NCBI GenBank assembly: GCA_963746255.1 | Contig: CAVVAJ010000001.1 | Span: 1 to 64,000 of the forward strand | DNA length: 64,000 nucleotides | Direction: 5' to 3' | Source: DAOVXM01 sp963746255 | GTDB taxonomy: Bacteria > Chloroflexota > Anaerolineae > Anaerolineales > UBA4823 | Part shown: piece after piece, positions 29,769 through 37,828 of the stretch | How the letters are laid out: the number at the start of each line of letters is the position of its first letter | Position numbering within the stretch: position 1 is the stretch's first letter | Notes under the pieces: model-generated | Database searches by the model: none | What the model saw: the letters and a program-made list of their open reading frames with translations, nothing else | What the model was told of the DNA's origin: nothing | Made by a program: the position numbers and the translations under genes

Positions 29769-31347
29769 ACACCCAAAAGACCCGGAATAGCTCAACCACG
29801 AACGCGAGGAGCATGACTGGGATGGCAATGATGTAAAGTAACTCCGAATCGGGATTCCCGGGTCGAGGCTGAGCTAACTGGTAGAAGGTATCGATCGCTG
29901 GAACGAGCAGGATAAGTGCAGTGCCTACGACTGGCACCGACAAAATGGGCTGCCACTGGCGGTTGGCAATGGGAGATACCCGCCACAATAGAATTACTCC
30001 TCCTACCAGTGCTGGCCATACGAAAAGATAGCTCATCCCGGGTGCGTACATGGAGGTGAGCAATCCCAGCGCCCACCAGACGGTCACCACCCCGGTGGCC
30101 GCGGCCAATGCGCCAATCTTTCGCCTGATCAGCTGCGCAACTGCTATACTGATCCCGGCAACCAAAATAAGCAGGCCTGCTAGATACAAATAACTTTCTA
30201 CGACCCCCATAGTGCTACGAAGTCCTGCCAGCACGTTCCAAATGCCGAAACCTACCACCGCCGATCCGATCAGCATGACGACGGTGATTGCGGCACTGCT
30301 AAGGATTTGGAGCCAGGTTCTTTGGCGCCACCCGGCGGCTGCCAACACAGCACCGGCTACCAGGGCGATTGGGAGCGCCCAGGAAATGGGATACTTGACC
30401 ACATTGAAACGACCCACATTGAAGAATACGGCGTTCGGAACGTCGCCCGGTGGACTAAACACAAGACTGCCGATATATCGGGTGAGGTCTAGCGTGTTGG
30501 CGCCTTGCTGCTGGAGAGCTACGCAGGCTGACCCGCTCAGGTGTGTCAGCTGGGGTGTGATAGATCGGCGTTTCGCGCATGTAGGCAAATTCGACACCGG
30601 CGATCCCTTTGTCTCGGAAGATGTCAAAATCACTCTTGGAGCCACCGATCAACTCAGCAGTTGTCGTAAGAAAAGAAAAAGCTGTGGGATAGGGCACGGC
30701 CTTGAAGATATTGGTCGATGATCCACCCACCAGGCCCACTCATCCCGATTAGTGTTGACTGTCCGCCCGAGCCTACGGCCTCCAGATTGATCACGAACCC
30801 GATGTCACCGGCCCAGGCATGTTCCGTGATAAATGCCGTCGAGCCGTAGCACGGCGCCGGTTCCTCGCAGTCGATGAACACGAGAATTACGTCATTGCGC
30901 AGAGGCTGGCCGGCACAGGATGACCCGGGCCACCTCCAGCATGATGGCGACCGCCGATCCATCATCGTTCGCTCCCGGGGTGCTAGGAACGGTGTCGTAA
31001 TGACCCACCAGCGCCACCGCTGTAGTCGGCGCTGTACCGGGGATACGTACAACCACATTACCGATCTCAACACTTTTGTCTGCATCGCCAAAGTAATCGG
31101 GAACATCGATGGTCTGCACATCCGGTTCGAGACCTAACATCTCAAGTTGGGTTACGATGTATGCACGCGCCCTCTGATTTGCTGGACTCCCAATCGGACG
31201 CGGCTCTTGGGCTATGCGCTCGATATGGTCAAAGGCTCGGGCGACGGAGAAAGCGGCCGTGTCCAATTCGACGGGAGGTTCAGGAGGAACGAGTGGAGCC
31301 ACGCTCCGGGCCCCAGCCACCAGGAGGAGAATCAACGACACCACCAC
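29731..31347 (-). pseudogene. M28 family peptidase with C-terminal membrane domain, frameshifted
   Basis: Four frame pieces with breaks near 30910, 30680 and 30520. An N-terminal hydrophobic anchor, then LVGHYDTVPSTPGANDDGSA (zinc His and bridging Asp), a DCEEPAPCYGS segment (catalytic Glu pair), and YHTPADTPE with the last zinc His. About eight membrane spans follow. This is the topology of large M28 proteins such as the Fxna/ERMP1 group. About 540 residues, unusually long for a cassette. The exact start is uncertain (GTG at 31347 or slightly upstream). A fragment recurs at 8310-8498. Confidence 0.8.
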
Positions 31348-31932
31348 AATCAGCCGGTTCAGTAGACGCTGACTTCTTCATTTCTTCCATTCCTGCCTCC
31401 AAGCCCGTTGAGAGAATTTTTTCGTTGGGTTATATGGAATATTCAGGGAATTACATTTGAAGTTTCATCTTCCCTGAAATAGTGTTGCCTAATGGGTTGA
31501 TTACGAATTCTTTAATTCAGTGTCTCCAAATTGAAATATTATCGAAACAATGTGGCGAGGATATGGATCGACCGCAATACGGATATTATCAACACCAATC
31601 CAGTGGATGATAATTCAGAGTACTTTATCCTTTAAAACATCACGATAAATGATTATATCAATAGGTATGTCTCAAAATACAGAAAATTTCTCGACGGAGC
31701 CCAGGAAACAAGTCATCCGAAAAAACAGAGCAGGTCAGGCAACTTTGTCAACGGCAGATATCTATACGAATAAGCAGCCCCAGGATGGTTATTCGTCAGC
31801 CTGCCATACCCTGATCCCACATCTCCGCTCCCCTACCAGCACCCGCAGCGAGGTTAATCGTCCTCCTCGAGTACGTCTTTTACCCCCAGCCGGTATTCAT
31901 CATGGGCGGTTATCATCCTGGCAGTTGAAATA
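31348..31932. other. Junction region between M28 cassette and intI remnant
   Basis: No complete gene. A minus-strand frame ending in TAA at 31854-31856 encodes about 30 residues (ERLDISTARMITAHDEYRLG), possibly the tail of another gene joined to the integrase remnant. A plus-strand frame at 31649-31960 looks like chance. No attC core pair is seen. Confidence 0.4.
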
Positions 31933-32019
31933 TCAAGCCTTTCCTGTTGGGTTAGTGTAATGTTTCAGACGTAATATCTCACGAACCCTATCAAGAAGCT
32001 TTTTGGGTTCTTGTGCCAT
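31933..32019 (-). pseudogene. intI: Integron integrase N-terminal remnant
   Basis: Starting at ATG 32019 on the minus strand the frame reads MAQ then EPKKLLDRVREILRLKHYT, then NPTGKA and a TGA. This is the opening of the N-terminal SAM-like domain of integron integrases, which typically begins LLD-VR---R--HYS-RTE-AY. All downstream parts, including the catalytic R-H-H-R-Y domain, are absent. It points away from the plus-strand array, with about 260 bp between its start and the first cassette gene: the canonical arrangement of intI, attI and array. The identification rests on about 22 residues, supported strongly by position. Confidence 0.7.
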
Positions 32020-32179
32020 GGGTCAAGATCCCATGCTTTTTTTATGCTACACTTTTCTCAGTATTTAGCCTATTTTTCCTAGGCAACCTAAAAAAACTAG
32101 GCCGATAGCAACCCATAAGTTCTAGTGTGCCTAAGGTGACCAAATCACGAGCTAGATGGCCATTTAATTTTAGAGCGTA

Positions 32180-32207
32180 TTGACATTTGTTAAAATTGTA
32201 TTATTAT
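32180..32207 (+). promoter_or_regulatory. Promoter reading into the array (Pc-like or antitoxin promoter)
   Basis: A perfect TTGACA at 32180-32185 and TATTAT at 32202-32207, spacer 16 bp (or ATTATA with 17). It directs transcription to the right, into the antitoxin-toxin pair and the plus-strand array. Confidence 0.65.
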
Positions 32208-32242
32208 ATGTACAGAATTATGTATGAAATTAATTAACTATA

Positions 32243-32262
32243 TTGTAAGTAATTACGTACAA
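32243..32262 (+). promoter_or_regulatory. Operator-like palindrome before antitoxin
   Basis: TTGTAAGTAATTACGTACAA is an 18-of-20 palindrome downstream of the -10, 20 bp before the antitoxin start. This is the usual place for toxin-antitoxin autoregulation. Confidence 0.5.
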
Positions 32263-32282
32263 TAAAATTGGGTAGGTGGATT

Positions 32283-32542
32283 ATGCTTCGAACCGTAACT
32301 GTAACTGAATTAAGATCTGGACTTGCATCATATCTTAATGAGCTTGATGAAGGTCCAGTAATTGTACTTTCCATAGTCGCCCCGCTGGAGTTTTGTTAGA
32401 ACCAGAGATGTTTGACGCAATTCTTGAAAAATGTGAGTTGCTTGAAGATCTTCTTGATGGACGTCGGGCGATTGATGAGTTCACAATTGATCCTAGTGTT
32501 GCTGTAGATGCTGAGGATGTTTTTGAACGCCTTGGCTACTAA
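32283..32542 (+). pseudogene. Phd/YefM-type antitoxin with 1-base deletion
   Basis: ATG 32283 begins MLRTVTVTELRSGLASYLNE, the DNA-binding N-terminus of Phd/YefM antitoxins. A base is missing near 32370; the shifted frame continues with HSRPAGVLLEPEMFDAILE and ends at TAA 32540-32542, giving about 86 residues when corrected. The toxin starts 2 bp later. If the deletion is real the cell would express toxin without full antitoxin, so a sequence error is likely. Confidence 0.75.
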
Positions 32543-32544
32543 TT

Positions 32545-32847
32545 ATGTCCCACACTCTTAAGCTACATGGAGATGTAGAGAAACAGCTTGCGAGAATTCA
32601 GAAGAATCATAGAGAGCGCTTGGTAAAAACCATGCGCTCTCTTCGCGATGATCCAAGACCAGCAGGCTGTTTGAAACTGGACAGAAACCTCTACAGAGTG
32701 AGAGAAGGTCAGTATCGGGTGATCTATGGAGTATTCGATGAAGAAGTAGTGGTGGTAGTCTGCAAAGTAGCTAGAAGAACAGAAGCAACTTATCGTGCTA
32801 TTCAGACACTACTCAATAGAGCGTTAAGAGAGCTTCAGGAGGAATGA
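32545..32847 (+). CDS. RelE/ParE family toxin
   Basis: 100 residues. LHGDVEKQLARIQ, then DPRPAGCLKLDRNLYRVREGQYRVIYGV with the conserved Arg/Tyr block, and a C-terminal VCKVARRTEATYR. This is the RelE-type mRNA interferase fold. The start at 32545 directly follows the antitoxin. It is the first cassette of the plus-strand array; toxin-antitoxin cassettes are known to stabilise large chromosomal cassette arrays. Confidence 0.85.
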   Translation: MSHTLKLHGDVEKQLARIQKNHRERLVKTMRSLRDDPRPAGCLKLDRNLYRVREGQYRVIYGVFDEEVVVVVCKVARRTEATYRAIQTLLNRALRELQEE

Positions 32848-32860
32848 TGCATCATAGGCC

Positions 32861-32950
32861 ATCTAACCATTCGCTGCCGCGGACACGACCAGCTCGGAGC
32901 GATAATTCGAAGTAGTCTTTACCAGACCGCTCAGCCCGAAACCGTTGGGC
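32861..32950 (+). repeat. attC site (90 bp)
   Basis: R'' ATCTAAC at 32861-32867, R' GTTGGGC at 32944-32950; CATTCGCTGCCGCGG pairs poorly. It shares CAGCCCGAAACCGTT with 36883-36969. It closes the toxin cassette. Confidence 0.7.
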
Positions 32951-32987
32951 CGCTCATTAAAATTATTATGAAGGTATCAGAATAATC

Positions 32988-33515
32988 ATGGGTGATCGAT
33001 ATGTTGAGACACCCAGGCTTTACATGCGTTTGATGGAATTAGCAGATCTTGATGATCTCCTGAAGATCTTCGGGGACGCAAAAGTTATGGCTTCCTTTTA
33101 CACTGTGCCTTTCAATCACAAGCAAATGGAGCATTGGATCGAGAGGAATTTTGCACATCAAGATACACACGGATACGGGCTATTTTCGGTTATGCTGAAA
33201 TCTAATGAAACTCTGATTGGTGATTGTGGGCTTGAGCATATGGAAATAGGAGGAGAGTTGGTAACCGAACTTGGATATGATTTCCGGAGTGATTACTGGA
33301 ATCAAGGGTTTGCCACAGAGGCTGCATTGGCCGTTCGCGATTATGCATTTAATGTACTTTCTCTTCCCTCATTAATATCCCTAATACGAGTCGGGAACGA
33401 GGCATCTAAGTGTGTGTCCGAGAAAATTGGAATGCAACTCATTGATGAAATTACTAATAACGATATTTGTTATTGGAAATACGGCATTGATAGTAGATCT
33501 AGAAGGCATGTATAA
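32988..33515 (+). CDS. GNAT acetyltransferase (RimJ/RimL-like) cassette
   Basis: 175 residues. TPRLYMRLMELADLDDL start, GDCGLEH, ELGYDFRSDYWNQGFATEAA as the acetyl-CoA site, then SLIRVGNEASKCVSEKIGM. This is the Acetyltransf_3 type, which acetylates N-terminal amines or small molecules. The start at 32988 lies 37 bp after the attC R' core, as in a cassette. Confidence 0.85.
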   Translation: MGDRYVETPRLYMRLMELADLDDLLKIFGDAKVMASFYTVPFNHKQMEHWIERNFAHQDTHGYGLFSVMLKSNETLIGDCGLEHMEIGGELVTELGYDFRSDYWNQGFATEAALAVRDYAFNVLSLPSLISLIRVGNEASKCVSEKIGMQLIDEITNNDICYWKYGIDSRSRRHV

Positions 33516-33519
33516 AGCA

Positions 33520-33560
33520 ACCTAACCTCTCGCTGGGCGTCTTTCGCAAGTTTGAATAAT
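33520..33560 (+). repeat. attC half-site (R'' side only)
   Basis: ACCTAAC at 33520-33526 followed by CTCTCGCTGGGCG, the 5' half of the attC type seen at 35699. No matching R' half is found before the next gene, so the site is truncated. Confidence 0.5.
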
Positions 33561-33601
33561 GCTCCGCCATTGTGCGTATCCGGTTTTGGAGGCTACCTGA
33601 A

Positions 33602-33889
33602 ATGACTGACAATCAAAACCCAAACTTATGCTGGTTCTGCGGAACAGCCCTGGAGGAGGGATTCCTAAGTTACTGCTCAGGCGCCATTTGGCATCGCACA
33701 AAGCCCCGCGGGTGGCGGCGCGCGTTCTGGAGTGCATTCTCTTCAGGAGAACGTGTTTTCGGGAGCCTTGCCTCGTCTCCCGTCGTCTCATCCGTGCCCA
33801 CCTTCCGATGTCCGAGTTGCGCTGCGGTCGTGATTCCGGGTAAATCCTCTGGCGGTAACATTAAAGCGAAAACTGAGAGAGCCGCCTAA
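33602..33889 (+). CDS. DUF6487-like zinc-ribbon protein cassette
   Basis: 95 residues. CWFCGTALEEGFL near the start and RCPSCAAVVIPG near the end give two CxxC pairs that would bind one zinc, separated by a loop with IWHRTKPRGW. This matches the layout of small zinc-ribbon proteins with a central beta sheet (DUF6487). ATG 33602 was chosen over an upstream in-frame start because it opens the conserved part. Function unknown. Confidence 0.7.
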   Translation: MTDNQNPNLCWFCGTALEEGFLSYCSGAIWHRTKPRGWRRAFWSAFSSGERVFGSLASSPVVSSVPTFRCPSCAAVVIPGKSSGGNIKAKTERAA

Positions 33890-34174
33890 CAAGTCGTTGG
33901 AGCGGCGGCAGAAGCATGGAACCAGTGCATCGCGAAAGGATGCAGTAATTAAGTATGGAAGAATGATTTGCTATTTATGATAATATTATTGAGAGTTATT
34001 TGAGGATGAGGCTTTCAGTGCAATTCGAAATATCCCTGCCATTGGAGCATCGTCTTTCATTCTCAGAAGAAAAATGATGTGGGAAGCGAAATGCCCTCTG
34101 TGCCAAACGGCTTAGTTTTGGTTAAGTATAGATTCCAGTTGTAGGGAAATAAAAAGATAAAAGGAGAGACGAAA
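33884..34174 (+). repeat. attC R'' half-site followed by gene-free stretch
   Basis: GCCTAAC at 33884-33890 overlaps the zinc-ribbon stop codon and continues AAGTCGTTGGAGCGG, but no R' partner is clear. The remaining ~270 bp hold no gene I can support. Confidence 0.45.
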
Positions 34175-34639
34175 ATGTCCTATATCGTTGATTTTAATAA
34201 TGTGTCTACGGTTGGTTTAGAGTCTTCACCTGTAGCGGATGCGCTTGCTGGTTTACGTGCTAATGAAGCCCGTTACTTTATGAACAAATACAAGCATGAA
34301 TTCACGGTTGTACCAGCTAGCGAAAGGCAGGAGACCCTTGATTATGTAAACCGAATTTTGAAAGAAGAACGTGATATTGAGTTTGCGGCCAAACCGCTAG
34401 AAACGTCATGTTTTCAAGTAGAAAATATCAAATTTGCCTACGTCTTCTATGAGGATGGTCTTGGGATCAACGTCATGTATACGGTTGATGACCCTAAGAA
34501 GCGGGCCGTTGGTTTTAAGCTTTCTGAGGGGATGGAGGTACCAAAGGAGTTAGAAGGGAAGTTTAAGTTTGCTAGACAGAAGTCTAAACTAGCTGGAACA
34601 ATTCGGGGCTCGTTTTTTGTAATTAAAGGAGAATATTAG
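34175..34639 (+). CDS. Hypothetical cassette protein, 154 residues
   Basis: AAAGGAGAG lies 8 bp upstream of ATG 34175. The product is soluble, mixed alpha/beta, with many aromatic and acidic residues (FAYVFYEDGLGINVMYTVDD) and a C-terminal basic segment. No family recognised. It is followed by a well-formed attC. Confidence 0.6.
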   Translation: MSYIVDFNNVSTVGLESSPVADALAGLRANEARYFMNKYKHEFTVVPASERQETLDYVNRILKEERDIEFAAKPLETSCFQVENIKFAYVFYEDGLGINVMYTVDDPKKRAVGFKLSEGMEVPKELEGKFKFARQKSKLAGTIRGSFFVIKGEY

Positions 34640-34746
34640 TGTAATATATGCTGAAATTCCACGCTGGCAAGGATACACTACGGTCGATTTTTCTAAAATT
34701 AGGTCGTATTGTAGTTGAGTATTGGGTTATAGTTTGATATAACCGC

Positions 34747-34876
34747 GCCTATCACAGCGTGCACTTGACTGGTGGGATTCGTGCCGATAAATTGAATTGA
34801 TTCCAACTTTGGGGGTTCCCGCTATAATGAGCATTATCCAGCCCCACCCACCAGCCAGCAACGCAAGCCGTTAGGC
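34747..34876 (+). repeat. attC site (130 bp)
   Basis: R'' GCCTATC (34747-34753, one mismatch), AGCGTGCACTTGACTGGTGGG arm, CCCACCCACCAGCCAG return arm, R' GTTAGGC (34870-34876). Confidence 0.85.
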
Positions 34877-34934
34877 CGTCTTTTCGAACTCGCAGAGTTC
34901 GATCTCATCCCGTCTATCGAAAGGATGGTGAGCC

Positions 34935-35636
34935 ATGTCCACTCAAGGACGCGTTAAGCCACTGAAGCTATGGCAATCTATTCTCTTCTTTATGGGTCCC
35001 GGTCTGTACGGAGTAATCGCGTATTACATTCTGTTCCCTTCTCTTACCCGGTTGGGGATTTCTCAGGAGAACGCTTACAACACTGCACATCTGACGGTAT
35101 TCATCCTTCTATTCCTCTTGACAATCATCGCACTCCGAGTTGATGGTTGGCCGCTCAGTTGGGCAACGTTAAGAGAAAGGCTGCGTTTCAAGCGAATGGA
35201 TACCACGGCTTGGAAGTGGACCATACCCTTTCTACTTCTATACCTCGTGTTAGGTCTTGTTCTTAACATGCTGGCTCAGTTAGTTTATGAAAATGTGGGT
35301 TTCTGGCCTCCCGATGCGGATATCCCTCTGACGAATATACCGTTTCTATTAATCGTGTTCCTTGCGAATATCTTGAGCGAAGAACTATGGTGGCGTGGTT
35401 ACATACTCCCTCGTCAGGAGATGGAGCACGGCAAGTTCGCCTGGATCGTTAATGGTGTTCTTTGGTCTTTCTTCCATATCTTCAAGTGGTGGGCTGTACC
35501 TTTCTTGCTTGTGAAGCAATGGATGCTGCCATTCGTCTCTCAGCGCACCAAGAACACCACACCACCATTCTTGATCCACCTCACGTCGAATGGCCTTGGG
35601 ATTGTACTAAGCATCATTCCGTTGCTGTCATCTTAG
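34935..35636 (+). CDS. CPBP family intramembrane metalloprotease cassette
   Basis: 233 residues, about seven membrane spans. ILSEELWWRGY gives the EExxxR motif; SFFHIFKW gives the FxxxH motif; the C-terminal IHLTSN completes the third motif. These residues form the active site of CAAX/Abi (CPBP) proteases. The start at 34935 has AAGGATGG upstream. Members process prenylated or other membrane proteins and are frequent in cassette arrays. Confidence 0.85.
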   Translation: MSTQGRVKPLKLWQSILFFMGPGLYGVIAYYILFPSLTRLGISQENAYNTAHLTVFILLFLLTIIALRVDGWPLSWATLRERLRFKRMDTTAWKWTIPFLLLYLVLGLVLNMLAQLVYENVGFWPPDADIPLTNIPFLLIVFLANILSEELWWRGYILPRQEMEHGKFAWIVNGVLWSFFHIFKWWAVPFLLVKQWMLPFVSQRTKNTTPPFLIHLTSNGLGIVLSIIPLLSS

Positions 35637-35698
35637 TTTGAGTGGGTAGTACTCTATCTATGAAATCATGATTTCATAGAACCAAGGAAAATGGGGCA

Positions 35699-35827
35699 TC
35701 CTAACGTCTCGCTGGAGGTGACCGGGGATGCGGCACGATTTTTGAGCTTTGATTCTGGGGATTGGGATATACTGAACTATAAGCGTTATCCAGTCCCACC
35801 TCCGGCGAGTAACGCAAACCGTTAGGT
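35699..35827 (+). repeat. attC site (129 bp)
   Basis: R'' TCCTAAC (35699-35705), CTCGCTGGAGGTGACC arm with return CACCTCCGGCGAG, R' GTTAGGT (35821-35827). Confidence 0.85.
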
Positions 35828-35903
35828 TTTACAAACTTATAGGTTAGATTGTGGTGAACTACACATAAAATGGCCGAATCAAAGCAACCTTGGAGGAATA
35901 ATT

Positions 35904-36875
35904 ACGAAAGCAGTTGTATACACAAAATACGGACCACCGGAAGTTCTCCAACTCAAAGAGGTCGAAAAGCCTACTCCCAAGGACAATGAAGTACTGATAA
36001 GAGTACATGCGACCACTGCAACACTATACGACTGTTGGGCGCGAAGCAGCACGGCCCCCCCTGGGTTCTGGCTCTTCTCGCGAATAGGTTCGGGTTTTAG
36101 AACGCCAAAGCAACCCATCCTGGGGACGGAGCTAGCTGGGGAAATTGAAGCCATAGGCAAAGATGTATCACTATTCTTGAAAGGCGACCAGGTTTTTGGA
36201 TTTTCAGGGAATTTAGGTGCGTATGCCGAGTACATATGTCTGTCTGAAGGTGCGGTGGGGATAAAACCGGCCAATATGACCTATGATGAGGCCGCGGCTG
36301 TCCCTCAAGGGGCATTGACCGCATTGTATTTCCTTAGAAAAGGGAATATCCAAAGCAAGTGTAAAGTCCTTATCTTCGGCGCTTCTGGAGGAGTCGGTGG
36401 TTATGCGGTACAGCTTGCAAAGCACCACTTTGGGGCTGAGGTAACCGGGGTATGCAGTGCCTCGAAAATCGAATATGTGAAATCTCTGGGAGCTGATCAG
36501 GTAATTGATTACACAAAAGACGACTTCACAAAACACGGCCAGACCTTTGACGTTATTGTTGACACGGTAGGCAAGAGTTCGGTTTTACGAAGTAAAAGAT
36601 CACTAAAGAAAGAAGGGTTCTATCTTTTTACTACCTTTGGGCTGCCAAAGCTTTTTCCATTCCTATGGCTTAACCTGACAAGCAACCAGAAAGTTGTCAT
36701 CGGACTCGTCGAAGAATCCAGAGAAGAACTGATTTTCCTCAAAGAGCTGATTGAGGAGGGGAAGATAAAATCGGTCATTGATAGACGTTATCCTCTGGAA
36801 CAGGCTGCTGAAGCTCACAGATATGTCGAAACAGGGCAGAAAAAGGGACAAGTAGTATTAACTTTGGAGCAATAA
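35904..36875 (+). CDS. Zinc-less MDR / quinone-oxidoreductase-like dehydrogenase with ACG start
   Basis: 324 residues from ACG 35904, the codon standing where the family has Met (then KAVVYTKYGPPEVLQLKEV). GGAGG is 7 bp upstream, so translation does begin here or at the preceding ATT. Later: ILGTELAGEIEAIG, FGASGGVGGYAVQLAKHHFG (NADPH-binding AxxGxxG), and a C-terminal GQVVLTLEQ. No zinc ligands, as in quinone oxidoreductases. The next in-frame Met (36177) would remove the catalytic domain. ACG is very inefficient as a start; a T-to-C change or read error is possible. Confidence 0.8.
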   Translation, partial: TKAVVYTKYGPPEVLQLKEVEKPTPKDNEVLIRVHATTATLYDCWARSSTAPPGFWLFSRIGSGFRTPKQPILGTELAGEIEAIGKDVSLFLKGDQVFGFSGNLGAYAEYICLSEGAVGIKPANMTYDEAAAVPQGALTALYFLRKGNIQSKCKVLIFGASGGVGGYAVQLAKHHFGAEVTGVCSASKIEYVKSLGADQVIDYTKDDFTKHGQTFDVIVDTVGKSSVLRSKRSLKKEGFYLFTTFGLPKLFPFLWLNLTSNQKVVIGLVEESREELIFLKELIEEGKIKSVIDRRYPLEQAAEAHRYVETGQKKGQVVLTLEQ

Positions 36876-36882
36876 CAAAACC

Positions 36883-36969
36883 AAATAACTCGCTGGAGTA
36901 GACCTCGCGCCAAGCGCAATAACTAGTTGAGGTAAGTGAGCGAAGCCACTCAGCCCGAAACCGTTTGGC
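36883..36969 (+). repeat. attC site, degenerate (87 bp)
   Basis: R'' AAATAAC (36883-36889), CTCGCTGG arm, CAGCCCGAAACC, R' GTTTGGC (36963-36969). Related to 32861-32950. Confidence 0.6.
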
Positions 36970-37133
36970 CGCAGAAGACTGAAAAAAATATCAAGAATCG
37001 ATCTGTAAAACCGTAGTTCTAGCTATTTATAAAAACAGGTGCAACCTTATCGACTCATCCTTCAATATTCATTATCATTAGAAGTGTGAAACCCATTACC
37101 ATCGTTATATTTTCTCAGGAAAGGAGATCTACA

Positions 37134-37436
37134 ATGATCAGACACCAAAGATCGGGACGGGCCAAAGTCGGTAAAGCTTGGAATGTTATCCAGTTTGCCA
37201 AAGACATTGCTGATTTCATCAACACCAAATATGCTCCGGTTTCAGTTCAAGTCTACAATGAGATATTTGGCGACCTCAATACAATCTATTGGCAGACCGA
37301 TTATGATGATCTCGCTACCCTCGAGAAATATCACGCTAAGCTCACAGCAGACCCAGACTACCAGGCTATTGTAAGCAAAGGATCCGATATTTTCGTCGAG
37401 GGAACCTTGCACGATAAATTGATGAAGTCTGTCTAA
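37134..37436 (+). CDS. Small dimeric alpha-beta barrel-like cassette protein
   Basis: ATG 37134 has AAGGAGA at 37120-37126; upstream frame extension lacks a site. 100 residues: VIQFAKDIADFINTKY, VQVYNEIFGDLNTIYWQTDYDDLATLEKY with alternating strands and helices, then DPDYQAIVSKGSDIF. The pattern resembles NIPSNAP/DUF6039-type ferredoxin-like domains. Function unknown. Confidence 0.6.
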   Translation: MIRHQRSGRAKVGKAWNVIQFAKDIADFINTKYAPVSVQVYNEIFGDLNTIYWQTDYDDLATLEKYHAKLTADPDYQAIVSKGSDIFVEGTLHDKLMKSV

Positions 37437-37556
37437 GGTTGATAGCGTTGGGCAATATCTGAAAGCAGTTTGCCCCTTTTGGTTTCTCTTATCCGCAAGG
37501 GTTCTGCTCGTACTTGCTACGCGCCTGATACTTTTCGGTCTATGTTTAAAGGTGCG

Positions 37557-37686
37557 GCCCAAAAAAGCGTGCTCCTGACGCTGGGGATTCTGTGGCATTT
37601 TCAAGCATTTTTCTGGCTTTGGGTTTTTTTCTGCTCCCAAGCATTGTCCACGCCAGCCCCAGCGCCAGTAACGCAAACCGTTAGCC
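37557..37686 (+). repeat. attC site (130 bp)
   Basis: R'' GCCCAAA (37557-37563), CGCTGGGGATTCTG arm, GCCCCAGCGCCAG return, GTAACGCAAACC, R' GTTAGCC (37680-37686). About 120 bp between the previous gene and this site hold nothing recognisable. Confidence 0.8.
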
Positions 37687-37828
37687 TGCGCGAAGCTGAA
37701 TTGTGTGGTGTAAAGAAATCTGTTGATGGTGGTATTGGGTCAAAATCGGAGGAAAACAAAGTAATCAAAACAACGTCGTGAGGTGCAGATGCCCTAATAG
37801 AGAAAAGGGGAAATCTGAAAGGAGAAAA

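Larger units (their letters stand above)
32020..32282 (+). other. Presumed attI / array leader region
   Basis: The AT-rich space between the intI remnant and the first cassette gene. It holds a promoter (32180-32207) and a palindrome (32243-32262). ATTGGGT at 32267-32273 is the best candidate for a degenerate GTTRRRY crossover core, but no integrase-binding direct repeats can be confirmed. Confidence 0.4.

Noticed and set aside
30212..30721. 169-codon plus-strand frame across the M28 peptidase
   Set aside because: Antisense to well-recognised M28 and membrane-domain sequence.
31649..31960. 103-codon plus-strand frame in the intI junction
   Set aside because: It is antisense to the integrase remnant, low complexity, no ribosome-binding site, no family resemblance.
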